Assembly (NCBI RefSeq): GCF_008087625.1
Contig: NZ_CP042997.1
Coordinates: forward strand, 248,001 to 312,000
DNA from: Aquisphaera giovannonii
Lineage (GTDB): Bacteria; Planctomycetota; Planctomycetia; Isosphaerales; Isosphaeraceae
Length of the DNA stretch: 64,000 nucleotides
Direction of reading: 5' to 3'
Positions 20,068-29,682 of this stretch are shown here, piece by piece (within the stretch, counting starts at the first letter, position 1; every line of letters begins with the position of its first letter). The notes under the pieces were generated by a model. It was given only the letters and a program-made list of their open reading frames with translations, was not told where the DNA came from and ran no database searches. The translations under genes were made by a program, and so were the position numbers.

Positions 20068-20409
20068 ATGAGCTACGATGTCGTCCTGGAATCGGTGGAG
20101 CCGGGCTTCCACGGCCCGGTCGTGGCGGCGCTGCTGACGGCGAGCATCCCGAGCCGGACCGTCTGGCGGGAGTCGGGTGGGTTCCGCAACGCCACGACCG
20201 TCGGCCTGGGGCTGAACCCGGCGAAGGCCGAGCGGCGGGCCACGTCCTGCCCCTCGGTCGTGGCGAGGGGCGTCACCCTGGAGGATGCCGAGCACCTCAA
20301 GGCGTACCTCCAGGCCGGCCACTTCCCCGAGAAGGCGGAATGGCCGCGCCCGGAGCCCGGCCGGGCCTGCTGCGTGGTCGCCATCCGGCCCGCGGAGGAG
20401 AAGGCCTGA
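20068..20409 (+). CDS. Hypothetical protein
   Basis: 113 residues with good codon pattern. Begins MSYDVVLESVEPGF and contains LNPAKAERRATSCPSVVARGVTLEDAEHLKAYLQAGHF, ending in a CCVVAIRP strand. It could be a small alpha/beta fold like ribosomal-protein L7/L12-type peptide-loop proteins, but I cannot name a family. Divergent from the methyltransferase gene. Confidence 0.6.
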   Translation: MSYDVVLESVEPGFHGPVVAALLTASIPSRTVWRESGGFRNATTVGLGLNPAKAERRATSCPSVVARGVTLEDAEHLKAYLQAGHFPEKAEWPRPEPGRACCVVAIRPAEEKA

Positions 20410-20572
20410 CCGCGACCCGCCGCTTCGTTGACGGCCCCGGCCGGCATCGCCGATAATCCCGGCCCCGGCACGGCCCGCCGGGACGATCGCCGCGGGGGCC
20501 TCGGATGAGTCATGGGAATTGGTCGGCCCGAGGCGCCCGCGAGCCGGGCGCCGAGGCGGAGGTCCACCCGCG

Positions 20573-21346
20573 ATGAGCACCGCCACCCCCCTCGCGTCGG
20601 ACGACGGCCCCGCCCTCGACGAGGAGCGACGGCTCCGCGTCGAGCTCGCCGGCTGCTATCGGATCTTCGATCACCTCGGCTGGAGCGAGGTGATCATGAA
20701 CCACATCACCGTCCGCGTGCCGGGCGAGGGGCACCACTTCCTCATCAACCCGTACGGCCTGCGGTACGACGAGGTCACGGCGTCGAACCTGGTCAAGATC
20801 GACACCGAGGGGAACGTGGTCGGCCGCTCCGAGTGGCCGGTCAATCCGGCGGGGTTCATCATCCACAGCGCGATCCATTCGTCGCGCGAGGACGCGATCT
20901 GCGTCATGCACACGCACACGACGGAGGCGCAGGCCGTCTCCGTCAAGCGGGGCGGGCTGAACCACAACTCGTTCTACGCCGCCCAGCTCCACGGCCGCGT
21001 CGGCTATCACACCTTCGAGGGCGTCACCGTGCACGACGAGGAGAAGCCGCGGCTCCTCGCCAGCCTGGGCCGGGCGAACACGGTGCTGGTGATGCGCAAC
21101 CACGGCGTCCTGACCGTCGGCCGGAGCATCGCCGAGGCGTTCTGGAACATGTGGCGTTTCCAGCGCGCCGCGGAGGTGCAGGCGGCGCTCGCGGGCATGG
21201 AAGGCCCGGACGTCGAGGTCCCCGAGGCGGTCCGCCGCGACTGCGTCGCGGTCGGCGACAACTACGGGCCGAGCAGCGTCGCCGAGACGATCTTCCGGGC
21301 CCTTCTGCGGAAGGTCCGCCGGCTCGACCCCTCCTTCGAGGACTGA
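20573..21346 (+). CDS. Class II aldolase/adducin-family protein
   Basis: 257 residues from ATG 20573 with GGAGGT 9 bases upstream. The family uses a metal held by His residues to cleave or epimerise sugar phosphates. Here the metal site is in VMHTHTTEAQAV and VMRNHGVLTVG, preceded by the substrate loop GWSEVIMNHITVRVP and NPYGLRYDEVTASNLVKID. Adducin-like members exist whose substrate is unknown, and nothing next to it names a pathway. Confidence 0.88.
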   Translation: MSTATPLASDDGPALDEERRLRVELAGCYRIFDHLGWSEVIMNHITVRVPGEGHHFLINPYGLRYDEVTASNLVKIDTEGNVVGRSEWPVNPAGFIIHSAIHSSREDAICVMHTHTTEAQAVSVKRGGLNHNSFYAAQLHGRVGYHTFEGVTVHDEEKPRLLASLGRANTVLVMRNHGVLTVGRSIAEAFWNMWRFQRAAEVQAALAGMEGPDVEVPEAVRRDCVAVGDNYGPSSVAETIFRALLRKVRRLDPSFED

Positions 21347-21454
21347 CGCCGGCGCGGGGATGGATCGAGGCGGCCGCGTCGCGGAGCCCATCCGATGGCC
21401 GCCCGGGCCGCCCGCCCCGTCTCCCTCGGGCCGGGCCGGGCCTGCCCGCTCGGA

Positions 21455-22150
21455 TCAGCCGCGGCGGCGGCGGGCGGCCGCCAGGCCGACGGCGGAGAGC
21501 GAGGAGGCCAGCATCGCCAGGCTCGCCGGCTCGGGGACCGTGGACAGCGTGATGTTGTCGAACTGGTGGAGGCCCGGCGCGGGGGCCGTCGGCGTCCCGC
21601 TCGTGAACGGGGGCTGGTCCCAGCTCACGGAGAGCAGGTCGGTGAAGTCGGACGAGAACGCGAAGGTCGCGAAGGCGAATTCGGCCTGATCCGCGGTGAA
21701 GGCCTGCGTCACGATGGTCCCGTCGGCCCTCGTTCCCGTGAACGTGACGACCGGATACGCCTGGCCCACGTCCGGGGTATTGAATCGGAATTCCCTCGCC
21801 AGGTCGATCGACGCCAGATTGAAGGCCCCGCCGTCGTCGCGGATGAGCGTGATCGTCCCCGGGGCGAAGGCCGCGAGGGAGGTGGAGACGGCCCCCGACC
21901 CCGGCGCGGTCTCGGGGGTGTAATTGGCCGAATCGGTGCCCGGCCCGCGGGCCGAGAATCCGCTCGTCGAGACGAGCGTGTACCCCTGGGAATCGTAGAC
22001 GGCGAGGGAGCCGAATCCCTGACTGCTGAGGGGGACATCCTCGAAATCGAGCGTGACCGTGCCGGCCCGGAGGCCGGCCCCGCACATCCCCAGCAGCAGT
22101 CCCATGAGGCCGATCCGGAGGCCGCCGCGGCGCATCCCGAGCGTGGTCAT
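21455..22150 (-). CDS. PEP-CTERM sorted secreted protein
   Basis: 231 residues with GAGGAG 8 bases before ATG 22150. Hydrophobic signal peptide (GLMGLLLGMCGAGLRAG), a beta-rich body opening TVTLDFEDVPLSSQGFG, and a C-terminal PEP-CTERM signal: VPEPASLAMLASSLSAVGLAAARRRRG (motif, hydrophobic helix, Arg cluster). Such proteins are handled by exosortase and are usually exported to the surface or exopolysaccharide layer. Function of the body unknown. Confidence 0.9.
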   Translation of the reverse strand: MTTLGMRRGGLRIGLMGLLLGMCGAGLRAGTVTLDFEDVPLSSQGFGSLAVYDSQGYTLVSTSGFSARGPGTDSANYTPETAPGSGAVSTSLAAFAPGTITLIRDDGGAFNLASIDLAREFRFNTPDVGQAYPVVTFTGTRADGTIVTQAFTADQAEFAFATFAFSSDFTDLLSVSWDQPPFTSGTPTAPAPGLHQFDNITLSTVPEPASLAMLASSLSAVGLAAARRRRG

Positions 22151-22831
22151 CGTGGAGGCTCCTCGATCTCTCGAACTGGGGACGGGTCTCACCGGCCAGA
22201 CTCGACTCGCGGCCGCGTCGATGACGCTACCCGCGGCCCGCCCCGCCGGCAAGGAAGCGACCCGATCCTTGCCCGTCGGTGATGTTTTTTTGACACGTCC
22301 TGTTTCGATCCGGCAGGGGCGGGCCCGCTCGGGGGATCTTGGATCGGGATGGAGGCTCGCCGAGGTGCTATCGCCGTCGATCGCCCCGCGGGACGAGATT
22401 CGCCGCCGGGAGCATGGCGGCCCTGGAATCTCGGTTCATCCGGCTGGCGCGTGCGCCGGGAGCGGGAGGCGGCCCGCCGCCTCGATCGCCGGCCTTCGGG
22501 GTGGCCGCGGCGGAGCCGGGGGCGATGCCGCGGGATCACCCCGGAATGGAGGAAGGGCCTCAACCCTCGCGCCGGCCCGCCCGACCGTGGCGTCGCTGCG
22601 CCTCCGCCACGGCCACCCGGGCGGCGATTCGACGGGGCTTCGAGGCAGTCGCCGCGGGGTCGATCGCCCTCCACGACTCCGCATCAAGGCCCGGACGACG
22701 CGCACTTCAACCGGATGAGCCGGAATTTCTCGGGGAAATGGCGCGTGGCGTGCGATATCTTCTAGGCTCGCCACCGGATTCCCCCGGACGTTCCTCGAAT
22801 CGCATGCCCCCTACGCGGACGGAGCATCCCC
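22151..22831. other. Intergenic, holds a MITE-like repeat
   Basis: No coding frame is convincing. The repeat at 22437-22718 is described separately. TTTTTTTGACA near 22285-22295 is an AT-richer patch that could hold a promoter of the PEP-CTERM gene or of fdhD. Confidence 0.4.
22437..22718. repeat. MITE-like element, copy 1 (imperfect ends)
   Basis: Left end CATCCGGCTGGCGCG, right end GCGCACTTCAACCGGATG. It is homologous to 28944-29138, sharing the centre GATGCCGCGGGATC and CGTGGCGTCG blocks and the outer context CCGGATGAGC. It is about 87 bases longer than copy 2 and has no open reading frame of note, so it looks like a non-autonomous element. Confidence 0.6.
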
Positions 22832-23704
22832 TTGCCCGCCACCGAAGAAGGTGAACCCAAACCCAGCCCGGCGCTCGCCCTGGCGTGCGTCGGCCGGGTC
22901 GAGGGCGGGGGCGTGACCGATCGGCCCGACGCGCTGGCCGTGGAGGAGCCCCTGGAGATCCGGCTGGGGCTCGACGCGGATGGCCGGCGGTCGCGCCGGG
23001 CGATCTCGGTGACGATGCGGACGCCGGGCCACGACGAGGACCTGGCCGTCGGCTACCTGTTCACCGAGGGGCTGCTCGAGCGCCCGGGCCAGGTCGCGGG
23101 CGTCCGGCCGTGCCGGTCGGGGAGTGCGGTCCGCGTGGACCTCCGCCCCGGCGTGGCGATCGATCTCGCGAGGCTCGAGCGCCGCTCGTTCGCGTCGTCG
23201 AGCTGCGGCGCCTGCGGCAAGACGTCGCTGGAGGCCGTCGGGATCGATCGCCTCCCGATGGTGGACGGGCCCGGGCCGGTCGTGGACCCGGCGGTCGTCC
23301 GCGGGCTCCCCGGGGCGCTGAGGGCGTCGCAGCCGACGTTCGACCGGACCGGCGGGCTGCACGCCTGCGCCCTGTTCGACCCGTCGGGCCGGCTGCTCTC
23401 GGTCCGCGAGGACGTGGGCCGGCACAACGCCCTGGACAAGCTGATCGGCGCCGAGTTCCGGGCGGGCCGGGCCCCGCTGTCGGGCGCCGTCCTGCTGCTG
23501 AGCGGCCGGGTGGGCTTCGAGCTGGTCCAGAAGGCGGCGATGGCGGGGATCCCCGTCGTCGCCGCGATCGGGGCCCCGTCGAGCCTGGCCGTCGCCGCGG
23601 CCGGGGCGTGCGGGATGACGCTGCTCGGGTTCGTGCGCGACGATCGATTCAACATCTACTCCGGCGCGGCGCGGGTCGCCGTCGGCGGACGTTCGGCGCG
23701 GTAG
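22832..23704 (+). CDS. fdhD: FdhD, formate dehydrogenase sulfurtransferase
   Basis: 290 residues. FdhD passes sulfur from a cysteine desulfurase to the molybdenum (Mo-bisMGD) cofactor of formate dehydrogenase in the cytoplasm. Conserved marks are DALAVEEPLEIRLG, RTPGHDEDLAVGYLFTEGLL, the active loop SSCGACGKTS, LFDPSGRLLSVREDVGRHNALDKLIG and SGRVGFELVQKAAMAGIPVVAAIGAPSSLAV. The start is TTG 22832 with GGAG 8 bases upstream. It lies 40 bases before the formate dehydrogenase genes, which fits its role. Confidence 0.93.
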   Translation: MPATEEGEPKPSPALALACVGRVEGGGVTDRPDALAVEEPLEIRLGLDADGRRSRRAISVTMRTPGHDEDLAVGYLFTEGLLERPGQVAGVRPCRSGSAVRVDLRPGVAIDLARLERRSFASSSCGACGKTSLEAVGIDRLPMVDGPGPVVDPAVVRGLPGALRASQPTFDRTGGLHACALFDPSGRLLSVREDVGRHNALDKLIGAEFRAGRAPLSGAVLLLSGRVGFELVQKAAMAGIPVVAAIGAPSSLAVAAAGACGMTLLGFVRDDRFNIYSGAARVAVGGRSAR

Positions 23705-23744
23705 GCCGACGGGCCGTCCGGCCCGGCCTCCAGGAGGATCGACC

Positions 23745-26700
23745 ATGTTCCGGCTCCCCTCGTTCATGCAGTCCTCCGGCGGCGCGTCGCAGCCGGCCAG
23801 CCCGCAGACCGCGGCCAAGGCGTCTCGCCTCCGGGGCGCGACGGTCGTGGAGGCGGTCTGCCCGTACTGCGCCGTCGGCTGCGGGCAGCTCATCTACACC
23901 AAGGGCTCGGCCATCGTCGACATCGAGGGGGACCCGCGCAGCCCGATCAGCGAGGGGGCCCTCTGCCCGAAGGGGGCGAACGCCTACCAGCTCCCGGTCA
24001 ACCCGCACCGGGTGCGCGAGGTGCTGTACCGGGCCCCCCATTCGGACCGCTGGGAGACGAGGCCGCTGGACTGGGCGATGGGCCGGATCGCCGCGAAGAT
24101 CAAGGAGGCGCGCGAGGCCGACTTCCGCCGCGCCAGCGAGGCCGGCGACCGCGTGAACGGGTTCTCCACGGTGGGCGTCCTGGGCGGGGCGACGCTCGAC
24201 ATCGAGGAGAACTACCTGATGAAGAAGCTGTTCTCGGCGGGGCTGGGCATCCTCCCCATCGAGAACCAGGCCCGAATATGACACTCCGCCTCGGTGCCCG
24301 GTCTGGGCGCCTCGTTCGGCCGCGGCGCGGCCACCAACTACCAGCAGGACCTGGCCCACTCGGACTGCATCCTGTTCATGGGCTCGAACATGGCCGAGGC
24401 GCACCCGGTCGGCTTCCGGTGGCCCATGAAGGCGAAGGAGAAGGGGGCGACGCTCATCCACGTGGACCCGCGGTTCTCCCGGACCTCCGCGCTGTGCGAC
24501 GTCTTCGTCGGCATCCGCGCCGGCACGGACATCGCGTTCCTCGGCGGCCTGATCCGCCACATCATCGAGAACGGCCGCTGGTTCAAGGAGTACGTCCTGG
24601 CGTACACCAACGCCTCGACGATCATCGAGGAGGGCTACCGCGACGCGGAGGACCTCGAGGGCCTCTTCTCCGGCTTCCACCCCGAGACGAACTCGTACGA
24701 CGCCGCCGACGGGCACTGGGAGTACGAGGGCGAGGGCAAGGACGCCGGCCCCGGGCCGAAGAAGGACCGGCACGGCGGGCGGGGCGTCCACGGGCACGCC
24801 CAGCAGGGCAACGTGGAGGAGACCCACACGCCCGAGCGCGACCCGACCCTCCAGCACCCCCGCTGCGTCTTCCAGCTCATCCGCCGGCACTTCGCCCGCT
24901 ACACGCCGGAGCTCGTGGCGCGGGTCTGCGGCTGCCGCCCCGAGGAGGTCGTCCGCGTCGCCGAGCTGCTGTGCGCGAACTCGGGCCGCGAGCGGACGAC
25001 GGCCCTGGTGTACGCCGTCGGCTGGACCCAGCACACGACCGGCGTGCAGATCATCCGCTGCGGCGGGATCCTGCAACTGCTGCTGGGCAACGTTGGCCGG
25101 CCCGGCGGCGGCGTGATGGCCATGCGCGGGCACTCGAGCATCCAGGGCTCCACCGACGTCCCCACGCTCTACGACCTGATGCCCGGCTACCTGCCGCAGC
25201 CGAAGGCCGACGCCGACCACGAGACGCTCGACGCCTACGTCGAGCACGAGGCGCCGTCGCGCGGCTACTGGTCGAACTTCCGCAAGTTCGCGGTCAGCCT
25301 GCTGAAGGCCTGGTACGGCGACGCCGCGCGGCCGGAGAACGACTTCCGCTACGACTGGCTCCCGCGGATCGACGGCGACTACTCGATGCTGCTGACCTTC
25401 GACCGGATGTCCCGGGGCGAGATGAAGGGGTACATCCTCATGGGGATGAACCCCGGCGGCGGCGGGATGAACGCCCGGCTCCACCGCGCCGGGCTGCGCA
25501 ACCTGGACTGGCTGGTGGTCGCCGACTGGTTCGAGACCGAGAGCGCCGTCTTCTGGAAGGATGACCCCGAGGCCCCGCCCCCCTCGGAGATCAAGACCGA
25601 GGTCTTCTTCTTCCCGGCCGCCGCGGCGCCCGAGAAGGACGGCACGCTGACGAACACGCAGCGGCTGCTCCAGTGGCACAACCAGGCGATCGACCCGCCG
25701 GGCGACTGCCGGTCGGACGCCTGGTTCGTCTACAACCTGGGCAAGCGGCTGAAGGCCCTGTACGCCGGCTCGACCGACCCGAAGGACCAGCCGCTTCTGC
25801 ACCTGACCTGGGACTACGACTTCGAGGGGCCCCACCGCCTGCCCGACGGCGCGATCAGCCGGATCGAGGGGGAGCCCGACGTCGCCCGGATCCTCCAGGA
25901 GATCAACGGCCACGACCTGTCCGACATCGACCCGAGGACCGGCCGGCCCCGCCTGCTCCCCGACTTCTCGGCCCTGGCGGACGACGGCTCGACGGCCTGC
26001 GGGTGCTGGATCTACTCCGGCGTGTATCCCGAGCCCGGCCGGAACCGCGCCAACGAGCGGAAGCGGCGGCACGACCCGCTGTCGGTCGAGCCCGACTGGG
26101 GGTTCGCCTGGCCGCTGAACCGCCGGGTGCTCTACAACCGGGCCTCGGCCGACCCCGAGGGCCGGCCCTGGTCCGAGCGGAAGAAGCTCATCTGGTGGGA
26201 CGAGGCCGCCGGCCGCTGGGTCGGCGCCGACGAGCCCGACTTCGAGGTCACCAAGCCGCCGGGCTATCGGCCCGGCCCGGACGCCCGGGGGATGGACGCC
26301 ATCGCCGGCGACGCGCCGTTCCTGTTCAAGCCCGACGGCCTGGGCTGGCTCTACGCGGCCGGCGGCGTGAAGGACGGGCCGATCCCGACGCACTACGAGC
26401 CGGTCGAGTCGCCGGTCGGCAACCTGCTGTATCCCCGCGTGACCTCGGACCCGCTCGTCCGCATCCCGGAGAACCCGCTGAACCCGGTGGCGCTCGCCCC
26501 GACGGCCGAGTTCCCGGTCGTCGCCACCACGTTCCGCCTCACCGAGCACTACCTGAGCGGCCCGATGAGCCGGTTCAACTCCTGGCTCAACGAGCTCCAG
26601 CCGGAGATGTTCGTCGAGCTCAGCCCCGAGCTGGCCGCCGAGCGCGGGATCGAGCACGGGGGCTGGCTCACGGTCCGGTCGGCCCGAGGGCGGATCGAGG

Positions 26701-27020
26701 CCCGGGCGATGGTCACCCGGCGGATGCGGCCGCTGGTCGTGGAGGGCCGGGTCGTCCACCAGGTCGCCATCCCGTTCCACTGGGGGTTCGCCGGGGAGAC
26801 CGTCGGCGGCAACGCCAACGACCTGACGTCGATCGTCCTGGACGCCAACGTGAGCATGCACGAGGCGAAGGCCTTCGCCTGCGAGGTGGGGCCCGGGCGC
26901 CTGCCCGGCCCGCGCCCCGGCCCGACGAAGCGGCCGGTCGCCTGGCCCACGCGCGACCCGGTCCCCGACACCCCGACCGCCGCCCAGCCCGAGGGGGGAT
27001 TCGCGCATGGCCGTGAGTGA
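23745..27020 (+). CDS. fdhA: Formate dehydrogenase alpha subunit, selenocysteine-containing
   Basis: 1091 residues when TGA at 24279-24281 is read as selenocysteine (residue 179); otherwise the gene appears as two frames, 23745-24281 and 24294-27020. Around the UGA the protein reads ENQARI-Sec-HSASVPGLGASFGRGAATNY, matching the NQARV-Sec-HGPT site of E. coli FdnG/FdoG. An N-terminal [4Fe-4S] site has Cys39, Cys42, Cys46 and Cys74 (CPYCAVGC, LCPKG). The large Mo-bisMGD domain follows, and the C-terminal domain has FRLTEHYLSGPMSRF and GGWLTVRSARGRIEA. No twin-arginine signal peptide is visible at the start, unlike FdnG, which suggests a cytoplasmic-side enzyme. It overlaps the beta gene by 14 bases. 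Confidence 0.92.
24279..24311 (+). promoter_or_regulatory. UGA selenocysteine codon with bacterial SECIS hairpin
   Basis: TGA at 24279-24281, 11 bases of spacer, then GGTGCCC-GGTCT-GGGCGCC at 24293-24311: a 7-base-pair stem (one G-U) with apical loop GGUCU. The E. coli fdhF element has the same spacing and an AGGUCUG apical loop, the part read by SelB. The match in spacing, stem and loop is direct; binding by SelB is inferred. Confidence 0.9.
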
Positions 27021-27975
27021 GCTGGAAGTCGCCGCACGCCCGTCGCCGCCGGAGACCTCGCCCCGGCGCGGCCTCGCCGCGTCCCTGGCGAGGCGCCTGG
27101 TCGGCCCGTTCCTCCGGGGCGAGATGCCCCCGCCCCGGCCGGCGACCGGCTTCTACACCGACACCACCGTCTGCATCGGCTGCAAGGCCTGCGAGGTGGC
27201 CTGCAAGCAGTGGAACCAGCTCCCCGCCGACGGGTTCCGCTGGACGGGCAACAGCTACGACAACACCGAGACCCTCTCGGCGTCCTCCTGGAGGCACGTC
27301 AAGTTCGTCGAGCAGTTCGCCGGCCCCGAGCCCCCCGCGACCCCCGGCGACCCGGCGGTTGCGGCGCCCCGGGACCTGACGGTCCACGACCTCCTGGGCG
27401 ACGGCCCGTCCGGGCGCTGGCTGATGATGAGCGACGTCTGCAAGCACTGCGTCGCCGCCCCCTGCCAGCACGCCTGCCCGACCGGCGCGATCATCTACAA
27501 CGAGTTCGCCAACGTTTATATCCAGCCGGACATCTGCAACGGCTGCGCGTACTGCGTGGCGGCCTGCCCGTTCGGCGTGATCACGCGGAGCGCGATCGAC
27601 GGCGTGGCCCACAAGTGCACGCTCTGCTACGACCGCCAGCGCGACGGCCTGACCCCCGCCTGCGCCAAGGCCTGCCCCACGGCCTCCATCCAGTTCGGGC
27701 CGATCGAGGAGCTTCGCGAGCGGGGCCGCCGCCGGGTCGCCGAGCTGCATGAGCGGGGCGTGCACGCCGCCCACCTCTACGGCGACGAGTCGACCGACCG
27801 CTACTCGAGCCTGAACTCCTTCTACCTCCTGGTCGACCGTCCGGAGGTCTACGGGCTGCCCGGGGCCCCGTCGAACCCCTGGCTGTCCATGCCCGGGGAT
27901 TACGGGCGGGCGGCCCTGACCGGGCTGCTGACCCTCGCCGCGATGCTCGCGGCCCTCTTCCTCTCGGGGCGTTGA
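27007..27975 (+). CDS. fdhB: Formate dehydrogenase iron-sulfur beta subunit
   Basis: 322 residues. Carries electrons from the alpha subunit to the membrane subunit through four [4Fe-4S] clusters: CIGCKACEVACKQW, CKHCVAAPCQHACP, CNGCAYCVAACP and CTLCYDRQRDGLTPACAKACP. A C-terminal hydrophobic helix (AALTGLLTLAAMLAALFLSG) anchors it in the membrane, as in FdnH. It overlaps the alpha gene by 14 bases and precedes the membrane subunit by 4 bases, so the three are one translation unit. Confidence 0.93.
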   Translation: MAVSELEVAARPSPPETSPRRGLAASLARRLVGPFLRGEMPPPRPATGFYTDTTVCIGCKACEVACKQWNQLPADGFRWTGNSYDNTETLSASSWRHVKFVEQFAGPEPPATPGDPAVAAPRDLTVHDLLGDGPSGRWLMMSDVCKHCVAAPCQHACPTGAIIYNEFANVYIQPDICNGCAYCVAACPFGVITRSAIDGVAHKCTLCYDRQRDGLTPACAKACPTASIQFGPIEELRERGRRRVAELHERGVHAAHLYGDESTDRYSSLNSFYLLVDRPEVYGLPGAPSNPWLSMPGDYGRAALTGLLTLAAMLAALFLSGR

Positions 27976-27979
27976 CGCG

Positions 27980-28900
27980 ATGACGACCCTCGGCGACCGC
28001 GAGCCGACGAAGGCCCACTCCGGATACCTCGGGGCCGAGGTGACCAAGGCGCCCGACTGGCACGGCCTGGTGACGCTGGACCTCCTGCTCAACAACCTGA
28101 CGACCGGCCTGTTCCTCGCCGCGGCCGTCGGCGAGCTGGCCCGGCCTGCGCTCATCGGCCCGGTCGCGCGGCTGGCCTACCCGATCGCGCTGGTCGCGCT
28201 GCTGGCCGACCTGCTCTGCCTGGTCGTCGACCTGGGGAACCCGACGCGGTTCCACCACATGCTCCGGGTGTTCAAGCCGACCTCGCCGATGTCGCTGGGC
28301 GTCTGGTCCCTGACGGCGTACTCGCTGCCGTTGACCCTCGTCGTCGCGATCGACCTGTTGGGGTGGCTCGGCCTGCTGCCGTCGTCCGGCGGCGTGGGCC
28401 TCGCGCGGGGGGCGATCCTCGCGCTGGGCCTCCTGCCGGCGTTCGGGTCGGCGATCTACAAGGGGGTGCTGTTCAGCACGAGCTCGCAGCCCGGCTGGAA
28501 GGACGCACGCTGGCTGGGGGCCTACCTCGTGAGCTCGGCCCTGATGTACGGCGCGGGGGGGCTCTACGCCCTGGCGATCCTCGCGGGCCTCGAGGCGGCC
28601 GGCCCGCTCCGCTGGGCGTTCGCCGCGCTCGTCGCGACGAACCTGGTGCCCCTGGGACTCCTCGCCGCGGGCCTCCACCCGGCCCTGGCCCGGGTGCACC
28701 ATCGCGGAGGCCTGTACCGGCTCGGCGCGCTGGCCGCCGGCGTCGGCGTCCTGGGCCCGCTGGCCCTCGTCCTGGCCTCCGGCGGCGAGCCTGCGGCCTG
28801 GGCGGCGCTCGGCGGCCTCGTCCTGGGCGGCCTCGCCTGGCGGCACGCCATCGTCATGCTGCCCCACGGGGCCCCGCACGGGGCCGGGAGCCCCGGATGA
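27980..28900 (+). CDS. NrfD/PsrC-type membrane subunit
   Basis: 306 residues with about eight membrane helices. The family block DLGNPTRFHHMLRVFKPTSPMSLGVWSL marks it as NrfD (polysulfide-reductase type), a heme-free quinone-reacting anchor. Canonical formate dehydrogenase N uses a cytochrome b gamma subunit instead, so this operon is a variant that pairs an FdnG/FdnH-like catalytic arm with an NrfD anchor. It probably passes electrons from formate to the quinone pool. The His-rich tail is short. Confidence 0.9.
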   Translation: MTTLGDREPTKAHSGYLGAEVTKAPDWHGLVTLDLLLNNLTTGLFLAAAVGELARPALIGPVARLAYPIALVALLADLLCLVVDLGNPTRFHHMLRVFKPTSPMSLGVWSLTAYSLPLTLVVAIDLLGWLGLLPSSGGVGLARGAILALGLLPAFGSAIYKGVLFSTSSQPGWKDARWLGAYLVSSALMYGAGGLYALAILAGLEAAGPLRWAFAALVATNLVPLGLLAAGLHPALARVHHRGGLYRLGALAAGVGVLGPLALVLASGGEPAAWAALGGLVLGGLAWRHAIVMLPHGAPHGAGSPG

Positions 28901-29370
28901 GCCGGGCGTCATCGCTGCTTTCCGCGGCCGGGGAAATACGGCCCATCCGGCTGAAGCGCGCCGAGCGTCGCATGGGGCTATCGGAGTCGGGATCGCCGGC
29001 CCTAGCTCCGGGTGGCTGCGGCAGGGCCGCAGGCGATGCCGCGGGATCGAGGCGGCCCGAGGGACCGGCATCGGACGTGACGCCGGCCCGGCCGTGGCGT
29101 CGCGGCAGGGCCCGGACGCCACGCGCTTCAGCCGGATGAGCGTGAATAATCCGCCATGAGCGGCGAAGACCAGATACTGTTGCCCCTGCCCGACTCGCCC
29201 CCCTCGCGTGGCACGCCGTGCCGCGGAAGGCCGGCCGGATGCGGTTGGCGGATCGCGGACCCCGGGTCGCGGAGTCGGACATCCGCCCCTTCGGGCGGGG
29301 GGCCGGCGTGTCGCTCGCCGAGACCCGGCGGGCCGGGGCGTCGGCGTCGGGATCTTGCGAGGTCATCGTC
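28901..29370. other. Intergenic with MITE-like element
   Basis: Downstream of the formate dehydrogenase operon. It contains the repeat at 28944-29138, and no supported gene. The repeat's hairpin-forming ends could terminate the operon. Confidence 0.4.
28944..29138. repeat. MITE-like element, copy 2 with perfect terminal inverted repeats
   Basis: CATCCGGCTGAAGCGCG at 28944-28960 and its exact reverse complement CGCGCTTCAGCCGGATG at 29122-29138, enclosing a GC-rich centre without a gene. Copy 1 is at 22437-22718, so the two flank the formate dehydrogenase operon. Confidence 0.7.
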
Positions 29371-29682
29371 ATGCTCATGCCCTGCCCCGAGTGTAAAAGC
29401 GAGGTCTCCGTCTCGGCGAGGACGTGCCCGCAATGCGGCGGTCGGCTGCCGCGGCCCGAACGCCTCGTGAGCTGCCCCCACTGCGAGGCGGAGGTCGTCC
29501 CCGAGTCGAGCCCGCACGACACGATCAGCCGGTATTGCCCGGCCTGCAAGCGGCCGATCACGGGCCTGACGGCCCGGAAGGCCTTCCTGGCCGCGTCGGG
29601 GGCTGCCTTCCTCGGGATGCTCATCGCCCTGGCGTGGCTGCTCTCCTCCCTCGCCTCCAGGCCCGGCGCCGGCCTGCCTTGA
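29371..29682 (+). CDS. Zinc-ribbon membrane protein
   Basis: 103 residues. Three CxxC pairs (CPECKSEVSVSARTCPQCGG, CPHC, YCPACKRP) form two short zinc ribbons, followed by one membrane helix (AASGAAFLGMLIALAWLLSSLA). GAGGT lies 8 bases before ATG 29371; the longer upstream frame is not zinc-ribbon like. A cytoplasmic sensing role is a guess; function unknown. Confidence 0.65.
   Translation: MLMPCPECKSEVSVSARTCPQCGGRLPRPERLVSCPHCEAEVVPESSPHDTISRYCPACKRPITGLTARKAFLAASGAAFLGMLIALAWLLSSLASRPGAGLP

Noticed and set aside
24279-24281. TGA as a real stop, making formate dehydrogenase a pseudogene
   Set aside because: The position is the known Sec site, the flanking protein sequence is conserved on both sides, and a SECIS hairpin follows at the right spacing.
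23649-27008. A 1119-codon minus-strand frame opposite formate dehydrogenase
   Set aside because: Antisense shadow of the selenoprotein; its translation is Arg/Pro/Gly low-complexity and has no family.
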